Shown here: piece by piece, positions 21,882-30,482 of the stretch
Layout of the letters: each line of letters opens with the position of its first letter
How positions within the stretch are numbered: position 1 is the stretch's first letter
NCBI GenBank assembly: GCA_027717985.1
Contig: JALLOO010000008.1
Span: 1 to 33,066 of the forward strand
DNA length: 33,066 nt
Origin: Patescibacteria group bacterium AH-259-L05
GTDB lineage: Bacteria > Patescibacteriota > Patescibacteriia > UBA2591 > UBA6264
Direction of reading: 5' to 3'
The notes under the pieces: model-generated
The model's database searches: none
Told to the model about the DNA's origin: nothing
Seen by the model: the letters and a program-made list of their open reading frames with translations, nothing else
Translations under genes and position numbers: made by a program

Positions 21882-24571
21882 TGAATAAAAAATATCTTAT
21901 AATTATTTTTGTATTATTTATCCTGATTTCATTTTTTGGATCAGGGATTATTAATTTAATCACTGACTGGTATTGGTTCAATAGTGTTAACTATGAAAGT
22001 ATATTTACCACAATTTTATCTACCCAGATAATCCTTGGGATAATCGTCGGCATTTTGACATTTGCGCTATTGGGCATGAGCCTCTTTTTAGTTCATAGAT
22101 TTGCACGATCAAGCCCTTATGGGCATACTGCACATACATTTGGAATTCTTGGATCATTAGTTATTGCATTGTTAGCCGGGATTGTGGCAAGTGGCAGCTG
22201 GGAAACGGTATTGCAATATTTTAACGCCGTAGATTTTAACGAGGTTGATCCTATATTTAGTAGGGATATTTCATTTTACATGTTTGAGCTTCCCTTTATT
22301 GAATTTATATTAAGTTTTGTACTGCTGCTCATTATTATTTCTTTTATTGGATCAATCATTAGCTATGGTATTCGCGGGTCCTTGCCATTGCAGCAGTTTA
22401 AGGTATCTCTCATAGATAAACCAGCTAGAAATCACTTGCTGGTGTTGATCTCTTTATTCTTTGTTGTACTCTTTTTACGCATATACTTTGTTCGTATCCC
22501 ATCCTTGGTATATAGTACTACCGGGCCGCTTATAGGGGCAAGCTACACAGATATTCATGCCATATTGCCCAGTCTTAAAATATTATCAATTGTGGCGCTT
22601 GGTATTGCGGTGTTTGCCATACTCAATATTGTTACCAACAAACCTCAATCTATTATATTTGCCATTATCTTTTATATTCTGGTCTCGGTCATTGGTGTAT
22701 GGGCATATCCAACATTACTCCAAAAATTAGTAGTTTTACCAAACGAGCTGGTAAAAGAAACGCCATATTTACAATATCATATTGATGCAACACAAAAGGC
22801 ATTTGGGCTTGATAGCGTTGTTGAAAGAAATTTGACTGGTGAGACCACGTTAGATATGGATGATATTAATAATAATCAGTCAACCATTCAAAATATACGA
22901 CTATGGGATCGTGAGCCATTGCTTGATACGTTTTCCCAAATCCAAGAAATTCGCACCTATTATGATTTTGTATCTGTTGATAATGACCGATATAGGTTAA
23001 ATGGTGATTATCGCCAGGTATTGCTCTCTCCGCGAGAGCTTAATTCAAGTAGTTTGCCTCAAAGGAATTTCATTAATGAACACTTAACCTTTACGCATGG
23101 GTTTGGCTTGACCCTCGGACCAGTAAATGAAGTAACGCCCGAAGGATTGCCCTTGCTTCTTATAAAAGACCTGCCGCCAACTTCAAGTATAGAATCATTA
23201 ACCATCAATCGTCCTGAAATATACTATGGCGAGCTTTCAAATGAGTATGTGGTGGTTAATACAGATGCAAAAGAGTTTGATTATCCCTCAGGAGATGAAA
23301 ATGTGTTTACGAGCTATAGTGGAAATGGTGGCATAGAAATCGGTTCAGTCATAAGAAAAGCATTGTTTGCATTTCGTTTTGGAACATTAAAAATTCTTTT
23401 ATCCAATGATATTGGTAATGATTCTAAAATAATGTATTACCGAGATATACAAAGTAGGGTAAAGCGTGTTTTACCATTTTTGCGCTTTGATGCTGACCCG
23501 TATTTAGTAGTAGATAATGAAGGCAGGTTGAAATGGATTTACGACGCGTATACGACCAGTAATCGCTATCCCTACGCGCAGATGATAACTGAAAGAGTAT
23601 ATAGTCAATATGAAGGATTTCAACCATATATTGTTTCACAACTTAACTATATACGAAATTCAGTAAAAGTAGTGATTGATGCGTATGATGGCTCTATGAC
23701 GTTTTATATTGCTGATAGTAATGATCCTATCATTCAAGTGTATAGTAAGATTTTTAACGGCTCTTTTATGCCATTAGATGAAATGGATGAGTATTTACAA
23801 ACACATATCAGGTATCCTGAAGATTTATTTGAATATCAAACCAAGCTTTATACCATCTATCATATGGGTGATCCACAAATTTTTTACAATAAAGAAGATC
23901 AATGGGAAATTCCTACCAAAGCTGCCACGGGAAGGGGAGACCCCATGATGCGCCATATGATTATGAAGCTTCCCGAAGAACAAACAGAAGAATTTATTTT
24001 AATGATTCCCTTTACCCCGCGTGGGAAAGACAATTTAGCCTCGTGGATGGTGGCGAGAAATGATGGTGAATATTACGGGCAGTTGATGGTATATCGTTTC
24101 CCAAAACAGAAATTAGTGTTTGGTCCAACACAAATTATTAACCGTATTAATCAAGATACAGAGATTTCAAGTCAATTAACCTTATGGGATCAACGCGGAT
24201 CGCAAGTCATCAGAGGAAATCTTTTTGTCATTCCTATTGAGAAATCATTACTTTATATCCAGCCAATTTATTTGCGCGCTGAAGGTGGGAGAATTCCAGA
24301 GTTAAAGCGGGTTATTGTTGCATATGAAAATAAGATTGCGATGGAAGAAAGATTAGATCGTGCCTTAGAAAGAATTTTTAGCGGTACATTAGAAATAAAA
24401 GCTCAAGAGACAATTTTGGAAGTTGAGCTTCCAAAAATTCAAGAGGAGCAGGATTTGATAAAAACAGCACAAGAACATTATGAAAATGCGCTTGATGCAC
24501 AGCGTCGTGGTGATTGGGCTACTTATGGAGAAGAGATTAAGAAGCTCGGAGAAATATTGCAACAACTATAA
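21878..24571 (+). CDS. UPF0182 family large membrane protein
   Basis: An 897-aa UPF0182 (COG1615) protein. About seven hydrophobic helices fill the first 300 residues. A large extracytoplasmic part with family pieces such as NIRLWDREPLL, PYLVVDNEGRLKWI and PFTPRGKDNLASWMVARNDG follows. The end is charged and helical, with coiled-coil character. The function of the family is unknown. It is translationally coupled to the upstream amidohydrolase gene (ATGA overlap). A repeat A copy follows four bases after the stop. Confidence 0.92.
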   Translation: MMNKKYLIIIFVLFILISFFGSGIINLITDWYWFNSVNYESIFTTILSTQIILGIIVGILTFALLGMSLFLVHRFARSSPYGHTAHTFGILGSLVIALLAGIVASGSWETVLQYFNAVDFNEVDPIFSRDISFYMFELPFIEFILSFVLLLIIISFIGSIISYGIRGSLPLQQFKVSLIDKPARNHLLVLISLFFVVLFLRIYFVRIPSLVYSTTGPLIGASYTDIHAILPSLKILSIVALGIAVFAILNIVTNKPQSIIFAIIFYILVSVIGVWAYPTLLQKLVVLPNELVKETPYLQYHIDATQKAFGLDSVVERNLTGETTLDMDDINNNQSTIQNIRLWDREPLLDTFSQIQEIRTYYDFVSVDNDRYRLNGDYRQVLLSPRELNSSSLPQRNFINEHLTFTHGFGLTLGPVNEVTPEGLPLLLIKDLPPTSSIESLTINRPEIYYGELSNEYVVVNTDAKEFDYPSGDENVFTSYSGNGGIEIGSVIRKALFAFRFGTLKILLSNDIGNDSKIMYYRDIQSRVKRVLPFLRFDADPYLVVDNEGRLKWIYDAYTTSNRYPYAQMITERVYSQYEGFQPYIVSQLNYIRNSVKVVIDAYDGSMTFYIADSNDPIIQVYSKIFNGSFMPLDEMDEYLQTHIRYPEDLFEYQTKLYTIYHMGDPQIFYNKEDQWEIPTKAATGRGDPMMRHMIMKLPEEQTEEFILMIPFTPRGKDNLASWMVARNDGEYYGQLMVYRFPKQKLVFGPTQIINRINQDTEISSQLTLWDQRGSQVIRGNLFVIPIEKSLLYIQPIYLRAEGGRIPELKRVIVAYENKIAMEERLDRALERIFSGTLEIKAQETILEVELPKIQEEQDLIKTAQEHYENALDAQRRGDWATYGEEIKKLGEILQQL

Positions 24572-24574
24572 GAA

Positions 24575-24660
24575 TAAGAACCTGGCTTCGCCCCGCTTAG
24601 CGTGACTTCGCCAGAACCTTGAAATTTGAAAGGTAAGTTATCTTAATGCCAAATTTTAAG
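24575..24660 (-). repeat. Repeat A, copy 8, divergent, supplying a start codon
   Basis: It begins TAAGAACCTGGC and ends TTAATGCCAAATTTTAA, with an altered middle (CTTCGCCCCGCTTAGCGTG). Its last 15 bases are the first codons of the YyaL gene, including the ATG at 24646. Confidence 0.75.
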
Positions 24661-26472
24661 AGAAACAATTTAGATAGTGCTGTTTCTCCATATCTACGTC
24701 AACATAAAGACAACCCGATCCACTGGCAGGAATGGGATAAAGAAACTCTTGACTATGCCAAGAAGACGAATAAGCTGCTCTTTGTCTCTATAGGATATGC
24801 GACATGCCATTGGTGCCATGTGATGGCAAGCGAAGCATTTTCTAATGCAGAGATTGCTGATATTTTGAATAAATATTTTGTATCCATCAAAGTTGATCGA
24901 GAACAGCGGCCAGATCTTGATCAGTATTTCATGGAGTTTGCAACGCAAACAACAGGATCTGGTGGTTGGCCACTCAATGTTATTCTATCTTCTGGTCAGA
25001 AACCATTCTTTGCGGGTACCTATTTTCCGGTAGAGTCCCAACATGGGCTCCTTAGTTTTCGGGATGTATTGGTGCGCGTTCTTGGCTGGTATAAAGAGAA
25101 TAAAAATAATATTTCAGAATTTCGTATGGGAGAGAGGAAAGTCAAGGAGGGAGAACGTACCATAGATGAGTTAATAGTTGAGATCGGTCACGCGTTTGAT
25201 AGAACATATGGCGGCTTTGGCCAGAGCACAAAATTTCCTCCGCATAACGCGTTACTCTTTTTAATGAGTTATTATGGGGCAACTGGTGATGATACGGTTG
25301 CTTCTTTGATTACCCAGACACTTGATACAATGGCAATGCGCGGCCTCCATGATCATCTCCAGGGTGGATTTTTTCGGTACTGTGTTGATCGTCAATGGAG
25401 CATACCGCACTTTGAAAAAATGCTCTACGATCAAGCAATGCACCTCATGAGTTATAGTATGGCATACAAATTGTTTAATCGAACAGCGTATAAGCGCGTT
25501 GTTGATATGTTGATACTTTGTCTTGAGCAAACCTTTGAGCATAACGGGCTTTTGTATTCTGCCCATGATGCTGATACCGACCACGAAGAAGGCACAACCT
25601 ACCTCTGGTCGTATCAGGAATTACAGGATGTGCTCACCAACGCCGAGTTTGAGAAATTGAGAGCCCTCTATACCGTAACGCAATATGGAAACTTTGAAGG
25701 AAGAAATCATTTGATTAAAAAAGAGCATAAATGTTTAGATACAATCGAGAATAAACTTTTAGGAGCGAGAAAGAAACGACCGCAGCCGTTTGTTGATAAA
25801 AAAATCGTTACCAGCTGGAATGCATTAGCAGGCATTGGCCTTATCCTGGCGTTTCGCTGGACATCTCATAGGTCAGCGAAGCAAAAAGCTATAAAGCTTT
25901 TTGATAAACTCATACGTGAACATTTCAGGGACGGAAAGCTCGCACATAGCTCTTGTAAGGGATCAGTGCAAGAGCAGGAGTTTTTAGAAGATTATGCCAG
26001 CGTCTTGTTGCTCGCTACCTACATCTATGAAGAGATAGGGGAAGGGAAAGAAATAATAGAGACACTGCTTACCAAGCTTGAATCGTTTCGTTGCCAGGGT
26101 CAGTGGTTCATGAACAGGGCAGGTGGAGATTTTAAGCGTATTCCCGCACGACCGTTTGATCATCCGACACCTTCCGGTATCTCCCTTGGGGAATTAGCTC
26201 GGTTCAGAGCGCATCGAATACTTCAAAGAGTTGCATCAGACGAGACAAAAATTCGCTTCAAACAACACTTGGAAAACGACTTTTATAACCTCGTGGTTTT
26301 CTTACAAAGAGGGAACTATCATGAGCTCCATACCCCTCACAAACTCTTGTGGAAGGATGTGCCGATCAATAGTATGCAATTGAAGGGAACATTCTACCAA
26401 GATTGCTATCAATATCAATGTAGACAATTTAAAACAAAAAAAGAATTGCTCTCTTCACTGAGAACGTCTTGA
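24646..26472 (+). CDS. YyaL-like thioredoxin-domain protein (DUF255)
   Basis: A 608-aa protein of the YyaL/SPATA20 family. The N-terminal thioredoxin-like domain (residues 1-160) opens SPYLRQHKDNPIHW, has CHWC (C54, C57) in YATCHWCHVM, and continues KVDREQRPDLDQ and GGWPLNVIL. The C-terminal region resembles an alpha/alpha six-barrel, with HFEKMLYDQA and HDADTDHEEGTTYLWS. The function is unknown. It is somewhat shorter than many members. The first five codons lie in repeat A; only a weak ribosome site is seen. Confidence 0.9.
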   Translation: MPNFKRNNLDSAVSPYLRQHKDNPIHWQEWDKETLDYAKKTNKLLFVSIGYATCHWCHVMASEAFSNAEIADILNKYFVSIKVDREQRPDLDQYFMEFATQTTGSGGWPLNVILSSGQKPFFAGTYFPVESQHGLLSFRDVLVRVLGWYKENKNNISEFRMGERKVKEGERTIDELIVEIGHAFDRTYGGFGQSTKFPPHNALLFLMSYYGATGDDTVASLITQTLDTMAMRGLHDHLQGGFFRYCVDRQWSIPHFEKMLYDQAMHLMSYSMAYKLFNRTAYKRVVDMLILCLEQTFEHNGLLYSAHDADTDHEEGTTYLWSYQELQDVLTNAEFEKLRALYTVTQYGNFEGRNHLIKKEHKCLDTIENKLLGARKKRPQPFVDKKIVTSWNALAGIGLILAFRWTSHRSAKQKAIKLFDKLIREHFRDGKLAHSSCKGSVQEQEFLEDYASVLLLATYIYEEIGEGKEIIETLLTKLESFRCQGQWFMNRAGGDFKRIPARPFDHPTPSGISLGELARFRAHRILQRVASDETKIRFKQHLENDFYNLVVFLQRGNYHELHTPHKLLWKDVPINSMQLKGTFYQDCYQYQCRQFKTKKELLSSLRTS

Positions 26473-26510
26473 CAATTAAACTTGTGCAAAAAAGATAAAA
26501 ACATAGTCGT

Positions 26511-27332
26511 ATGAAATTACCTCACAAGCAAAAACAAGGACGCGAATTACTCAAGTGCATCCGAAAACAAATACAACAGAAGAAGTATGCGACTGTTTCT
26601 TTTTCGCTCTCAAAAAAAGAGCTTACTTCTGTTGCTGAACATTTTCTTGAGTTTTTACGGTTACCAACTGAGCTCAAAGAGCAATTTTATTTTCTCATAG
26701 ATCCAAAACATAGGGGCTCTAACGTTGGGTATGTGAGAAAACAAAAAGAGTATGGCGGTGATGATAAGGAACTATTCCATTATAATGAATGGGCAGAGGA
26801 CGCATTTAAAGAATTACTTACTTCAGGCACTCCTCCTGTTACTAATTTTTTTGATTCAGCTCGAAACGTCTATAAAGCAGCAAAAGCAACAATCAAGAGA
26901 GTAATACAAGCGTTTGAAATTGAATTTCCTGGCATGTATAAAAAGTTTTTTCCTGATAAAGGATATCCTCATTTGTATTTACGATTTTTGAAATATAATG
27001 TTATAGAAAGGGGTACTGTTTTAGCTCGGGGCCATTATGATATAAGTGGATGTACCCTGACCATTACTGAAAGTGGTCCAGGGCTGCGCATGGGGACAGA
27101 TAATTCAGATCTCAAGCCAGTTGAGTGCAAAGAGGGCGATGTTTTATTTACCACAGGATTAAATTTCAAAAAAATTACCTCGGCCGAATTTCCTCTCACC
27201 TGGCATGATGTCATTAAAACAGGCAGAAATTATAGTAAAGATGTAGCTCGATGGTCTATTGTGTTTTTTGCTGACCCTATTGGCATGGAAGCTCCGACGC
27301 TTGCACAAACCCATACCCTGAAAAAACCTTAA
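26511..27332 (+). CDS. 2-oxoglutarate/Fe(II) oxygenase-like protein
   Basis: A 273-aa protein of the isopenicillin-N-synthase-like type. The facial triad is present: His175 and Asp177 in ARGHYDISG and His232 in LTWHDVI. The 2-oxoglutarate-type RxS motif is at 247-249 (ARWSIVFFADP). These enzymes hydroxylate or oxidise small molecules or proteins; no substrate can be read from the sequence. The N-terminal SKKELTSVAEHFLEFLRLP resembles the DIOX_N helix region. The gene is followed by a bidirectional terminator. Confidence 0.8.
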   Translation: MKLPHKQKQGRELLKCIRKQIQQKKYATVSFSLSKKELTSVAEHFLEFLRLPTELKEQFYFLIDPKHRGSNVGYVRKQKEYGGDDKELFHYNEWAEDAFKELLTSGTPPVTNFFDSARNVYKAAKATIKRVIQAFEIEFPGMYKKFFPDKGYPHLYLRFLKYNVIERGTVLARGHYDISGCTLTITESGPGLRMGTDNSDLKPVECKEGDVLFTTGLNFKKITSAEFPLTWHDVIKTGRNYSKDVARWSIVFFADPIGMEAPTLAQTHTLKKP

Positions 27333-27349
27333 TAGAAAGTTACGGGAAT

Positions 27350-27388
27350 AAAAAAGAACCCCATATAGTGCTATTGGGGTCTTTTTGT
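27350..27388. terminator. Bidirectional terminator
   Basis: AAAAAGAACCCC and GGGGTCTTTTTG arms form a hairpin with T-runs on both strands between two convergent genes. Confidence 0.75.
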
Positions 27389-27697
27389 TTAGTCTCCATT
27401 TATGCCGCAATCGGAATGATCGTCGTCTTCTTCCAACGGCTTCTTCTGCATCTCTACCCATCCTACCTGTCTTTTTTGGTGATTTTTAGCAAATTTTCTA
27501 ACTTCATCTAATCCTCTATACTCACTATGGCCGCTGTTGAGTTTTAGCTCTGCTACATCAGAGTCAGGGCGTAATATAAATGGAACACCAGTACGCGTTA
27601 ATACTTTAAAAGCTTCCAAGACATCTTCTTCTCTGGCATCTTTAATACCGGGTTCAAAGGGTTGAGGGAAAAAAAGTGTGGGTATTTTAAAGTACAT
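27389..27697 (-). CDS. Hypothetical protein (102 aa)
   Basis: A 102-aa protein starting MYFKIPTLFFPQPFEPG with an acidic C-terminus (LEEDDDHSDCGINGD). The middle part has the look of an alpha/beta domain. No family is recognised. ATG 27697 is chosen because AGGAGG lies directly before it; an upstream ATG at 27730 lacks one. It has a consensus promoter and shares the convergent terminator. Confidence 0.65.
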   Translation of the reverse strand: MYFKIPTLFFPQPFEPGIKDAREEDVLEAFKVLTRTGVPFILRPDSDVAELKLNSGHSEYRGLDEVRKFAKNHQKRQVGWVEMQKKPLEEDDDHSDCGINGD

Positions 27698-27735
27698 ATT
27701 TTCCTCCTTTTGTTTTCTTGAGAACAACACATACC

Positions 27736-27763
27736 ATTATACCAATCCATAAAAAGTTGTCAA
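27736..27763 (-). promoter_or_regulatory. Promoter of the 102-aa gene
   Basis: TTGACA (27758-27763) and TATAAT (27736-27741) on the minus strand, 16-bp spacer. Confidence 0.8.
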
Positions 27764-27783
27764 CACTTTTACCTTACACACTT

Positions 27784-28218
27784 TTAAATCCTTATTTCTC
27801 TATCTATTGGAATATCAAGATCATCGCTTATAGAGCTCAGCATAGCTATTACTACTAATAAATCTTCAAACGTTAATTTGTTTATATTTTTGAGTGCTGG
27901 CCTTATTATAACCTCACCTTTTTCAGTATCCTCGGGCACACCAATGCAGGCAATTAGCATTTTCTTTTTGGTAATACATATAGAATCACTATATGTTTTA
28001 TTAGGCGGCGATATTACAAACTCGCAAGAGTAGCCGTCAGGAAGCTCGTCAAATAATCTTTTAGCCTTATTTTTTCCTAAACAGACCAGCAGTGACGCTT
28101 GATTAAGTTCTTTCTCATACCATAATTCTTCTAGTTCTTCTGGTTGGAGTTTGGGGTGTTTTTCTAATCGCTTTTTGGGCTGTTTTTCTGGAAGTTCTTC
28201 TGGTTGCTCTATTGTCAT
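27784..28218 (-). CDS. Hypothetical protein (144 aa)
   Basis: A 144-aa protein. The first 33 residues are rich in Pro, Glu, Gln and Lys (EQPEELPEKQPKKRLEKHPK) and look disordered. A small mixed domain with GYSCEFVISPP, KKKMLIACIGVPE and LTFEDLLVVIAMLSSI follows. No family is recognised. AAGGAG precedes ATG 28218, and a good promoter lies at 28260-28287, divergent from the unit at 28294. Confidence 0.65.
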   Translation of the reverse strand: MTIEQPEELPEKQPKKRLEKHPKLQPEELEELWYEKELNQASLLVCLGKNKAKRLFDELPDGYSCEFVISPPNKTYSDSICITKKKMLIACIGVPEDTEKGEVIIRPALKNINKLTFEDLLVVIAMLSSISDDLDIPIDREIRI

Positions 28219-28259
28219 GTTTCTATTCTCCTTTTTAAGGGTTGTAATGAGCTGTATTT

Positions 28260-28287
28260 AGTATATACCATATAAAAAAGTCGTCAA
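28260..28287 (-). promoter_or_regulatory. Promoter of the 144-aa gene
   Basis: TTGACG (28282-28287) and TATACT (28260-28265) on the minus strand, 16-bp spacer. Confidence 0.7.
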
Positions 28288-28293
28288 TTACTA

Positions 28294-28322
28294 TTGACAG
28301 ATACGTTAAAATATGATATCAT
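28294..28322 (+). promoter_or_regulatory. Promoter of the microprotein unit
   Basis: TTGACA (28294-28299) and TATCAT (28317-28322), 17-bp spacer. It is divergent from the promoter just to the left, with only six bases between the two -35 boxes. Confidence 0.7.
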
Positions 28323-28431
28323 AGTAATGTAATCCCTATTCGTTATGAACAGGTGCACTGAAAAGTGAACAGGGTTAGATGATTGCCCTAAAACAATCAT
28401 CATAGTTCGTTATTCACGAAAGGAGGCCGTT
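28323..28431 (+). promoter_or_regulatory. Structured leader of the microprotein gene
   Basis: About 100 nt long. It contains CACT-GAAA-AGTG, a perfect 8-bp hairpin GATGATTG/CAATCATC (28378-28401) and the repeated word TTCGTTAT (near 28339 and 28407). A strong AAGGAGG ribosome site closes it. A regulatory RNA or riboswitch role is possible; no known class is recognised. Confidence 0.5.
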
Positions 28432-28527
28432 ATGGCTGATAAAAGAATAATTATCAATGGTCCGGGAAAGTGGATACTAATCCCTTTTCACGGTGACGCA
28501 TCCTCCCAATACCGCTGGGTAATTTAG
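28432..28527 (+). CDS. Microprotein (31 aa)
   Basis: A 31-codon ORF from ATG 28432 to TAG, starting MADKRIIINGPGKW and ending SSQYRWVI. A perfect AAGGAGG sits at the right distance. The stop lies in the loop of a strong terminator, and a promoter and long structured leader precede it. The peptide is not hydrophobic enough to span a membrane. It may be a leader peptide, a small RNA-associated peptide or a stand-alone microprotein. No relative is recognised. Confidence 0.6.
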   Translation: MADKRIIINGPGKWILIPFHGDASSQYRWVI

Positions 28528-28544
28528 GCCAGCGGTTTTTTTTA
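28512..28544 (+). terminator. Terminator of the microprotein unit
   Basis: CCGCTGG and CCAGCGG form a 7-bp GC-rich stem followed by eight or nine T residues. It overlaps the 3' end of the ORF. Confidence 0.88.
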
Positions 28545-28604
28545 TAAAAAAAATACTCCGCTGTGCCGATAACAGTTTCAAGTTTTTCTTTGGCGGCAAA
28601 TTCA
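28531..28604. repeat. Repeat C, copy 1
   Basis: The block from AGCGGTTTTTTTTATAAAA to TTGGCGGCAAATTC is repeated at 30533-30670. The copies match at both ends and in TTTCAAGTTTTTCT. Confidence 0.7.
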
Positions 28605-28629
28605 AAAAAATTAAAAACATTCTGAAATG

Positions 28630-28668
28630 TAAAAGGCTTTCTAGATTCACTCCAGAGAGCCTTTGAGC
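28630..28668 (-). terminator. Terminator of the 336-aa gene
   Basis: AAAGGCTTTC and GAGAGCCTTT form a hairpin downstream of the minus-strand gene, followed by a short T-rich tract. Confidence 0.6.
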
Positions 28669-28689
28669 TTATGCCCTCCTCTTCTCTTT

Positions 28690-29700
28690 TTAGTCTTTTT
28701 TCTTATGTGTTGTGCATTCCTCGCATAAGACACCGTTATAAAAACCTTGCTCATTGGTATTGCTCTCGTTTTGATAACGTTCTTTTCCAAAACAACGGGT
28801 TGCAAGATAGTAGCGTATGCAGCATGTCCGGTAGCCAAAAAGAAGACCGAACAGGAGGTCCACTTCTGGCTTTACCTTACCTTTATAAAACAGTTCTCTT
28901 TCGTCAGTAATTTTTGGATATTCACAAAGATATGCAAGTGCTTGTGCTATTACCATGGAATCTATTTTTTTAAAAAGACGTTCAGCTTGTTTCTGTACGA
29001 AAGGAAATTCAGAGAAATCACGAAGCCAATCTACTATCGGAAGTGAAGAAAGCGGCACGGGTTGAGAGATGTTCAATGCATTCAATTCTTCAACCAACTT
29101 TCTATCAGGCGTTACCACTACCCTTCCAAATAAATCTGATTCTGATATCACCACAAGACCGTGTGTTTTGGCAAACCGCCGTGCTTCTTCTGATACATAA
29201 ACCTCGCATCCGGGTTTATTTCCTTTTATCACCTCTTCAATAAGCCATTGTTCGTCTGCAAGCATTTTCTTGACTTTACCGATGGGAAAACTTTTTGCTG
29301 CCAGCCATTCTATCAATAGTTGAAGCTTGGGAAATTCGCAAAGTTCTGTATCGCTGATACGCGTGCCATAGATGCAGAGATTGGTTTTCACGTTTATACC
29401 ATAAAAAAATTTGTATGTATCCTGAAAAACCTCTCCTTTTTTCCGAGCTTTTTCTCGAGCTTTCCATCGATCAAATAATAGTAAACACAGCTGGAAGAAA
29501 TGAGCATCATGAATCAGCTTTGTAAGTTTTTGTTTTTCTTTTACAGATAATAGCAAAGACCGATCTCGATTTAATATGATTTTCCTGTTTATCAAATCAA
29601 TATCAACACGGCGAGAAACGCCCGTAATATCGTAGGACATGAAATAAACTGCTTTTAATTTTCCTGCTTTCCCCAACTCTCTCGGTTCATCTTCAGCCAT
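28690..29700 (-). CDS. Hypothetical protein with C-terminal cysteine motif (336 aa)
   Basis: A 336-aa soluble protein of unrecognised family. The first 140 residues are strand-rich and basic. A central part includes SEEARRFAKTHGLVVISES. The C-terminus has LLFGYRTCCIRYYLATRCFG and later GVLCEEC, a GYxxCC pattern reminiscent of DUF483-like proteins and perhaps a metal site. AAGGAGG precedes ATG 29700, so the start is secure. No strong promoter is seen. The unit is closed by a hairpin terminator. Confidence 0.7.
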   Translation of the reverse strand: MAEDEPRELGKAGKLKAVYFMSYDITGVSRRVDIDLINRKIILNRDRSLLLSVKEKQKLTKLIHDAHFFQLCLLLFDRWKAREKARKKGEVFQDTYKFFYGINVKTNLCIYGTRISDTELCEFPKLQLLIEWLAAKSFPIGKVKKMLADEQWLIEEVIKGNKPGCEVYVSEEARRFAKTHGLVVISESDLFGRVVVTPDRKLVEELNALNISQPVPLSSLPIVDWLRDFSEFPFVQKQAERLFKKIDSMVIAQALAYLCEYPKITDERELFYKGKVKPEVDLLFGLLFGYRTCCIRYYLATRCFGKERYQNESNTNEQGFYNGVLCEECTTHKKKD

Positions 29701-29783
29701 GTCTTCCTCCTTTATTGTGAACGAACTAAAATTTGTATTTTTAGATTAACACATCCAAAGAAAAATAGCAAGTTCTCACGTAG

Positions 29784-29910
29784 TGTCATCCCGAGGACGA
29801 AGTCTGAGGGATCCCTCACTTTGTTCGGGATGACTGCTTTGCAGTCAGTTATGTGCCGACTTCGTCGGCCGTAGGCGACTATGTCGTCCGAAGGCCGAAG
29901 GCACATGTCC
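29784..29910. repeat. Compound palindromic repeat cluster
   Basis: A GTCATCCCGA/TCGGGATGAC hairpin (29784-29835) with an inner GAGGGATCCCTC is followed by a TATGTGCC/GGCACAT hairpin (about 29850-29907) holding further palindromic filler. The second part is the same REP-like hairpin as in repeat B. A degenerate fragment of repeat A follows near 29926. With the terminator at 29958 this accounts for the 324-bp gene-free stretch. Confidence 0.7.
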
Positions 29911-29957
29911 TAAATTTTAAAAAAGAAGAACCTTTCAGAACTTCCTTACAATGATAA

Positions 29958-29984
29958 AAGCTCGGATTTGTGGTCCGAGCCTTT
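29958..29984 (-). terminator. Terminator downstream of the 30.0-30.4 kb small genes
   Basis: GCTCGGA and TCCGAGC form a perfect 7-bp stem (29960-29980), followed on the minus strand by TTTTAT. Confidence 0.7.
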
Positions 29985-30024
29985 GTAGTAGTAATCCAAT
30001 GGAAAACGGACCACTTTTGCTTGC

Positions 30025-30228
30025 TTAAAAATTTCTCAATAACTCGCGTTCTGGGATAATATCTGATCGTGGCGTTGGTACAGCTAGTTTCTTTTGCCAT
30101 TTTTCCTTAATCTCTTCTGAGGGCAAGGTAATATCTATTTCGGGAGAGTCAGTGGAATAACGTCCAAAATAGTTTGTTTTTTGTGTAATTGAAACTATTT
30201 GGTATTGAGCCTGAGGGTTTACGATCAA
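30025..30228 (-). CDS. Possible small protein or 3' half of a broken gene
   Basis: The open frame reads to TAA 30025 and encodes a plausible soluble sequence ending PTPRSDIIPERELLRNF. No ATG or ribosome site is present; the only usable start inside is TTG 30228. The frame in fact stays open back to the TAA at 30286 that ends the membrane-protein gene upstream, in the same frame. It may be the C-terminal part of that gene separated by a nonsense change, or a separately started protein. A terminator follows. Confidence 0.4.
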   Translation of the reverse strand: MIVNPQAQYQIVSITQKTNYFGRYSTDSPEIDITLPSEEIKEKWQKKLAVPTPRSDIIPERELLRNF

Positions 30229-30285
30229 TCTGATCTTTTCAACATTAGTCTCTATTTTTCCCTTGTTAGTGCCAAGGGTAAGATA

Positions 30286-30429
30286 TTAATCGCCCGAGAG
30301 TTTTTCAATAATTCTGGCAAACCTTATAGTTGCGTTTTTAATAGGCTTTTCAGACATAGTAAATGACATCAAAAGCACTATTGCCCCAACTATTCCAAGT
30401 ACTACTAAAATTGAAGTCACTATATCCAT
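30286..30429 (-). CDS. Small single-span membrane protein (47 aa)
   Basis: A 47-aa protein starting MDIVTSILVVLGIVGAIVLL, one membrane helix, then a basic segment ending IRFARIIEKLSGD. AGGAGG sits 8 nt before ATG 30429, and a good promoter lies upstream. The family is not recognised. Immediately after its TAA the same frame stays open for another 86 codons, so a longer ancestral protein of about 134 aa is possible. Confidence 0.6.
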   Translation of the reverse strand: MDIVTSILVVLGIVGAIVLLMSFTMSEKPIKNATIRFARIIEKLSGD

Positions 30430-30482
30430 AACTTTTCCTCCTTTTTGTTTTTGTCAAAGGACTTTCATTCCTTGACTAAGAT

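Noticed and set aside
1951-24660. Repeat A family as a possible CRISPR array
   Set aside because: Copies are scattered over 22 kb in both orientations, with no regular spacers and no cas genes.
26469-26497. TTGACA overlapping the YyaL stop codon as promoter of the oxygenase gene
   Set aside because: No acceptable -10 lies at 16-18 bp; the gene may be transcribed from upstream.
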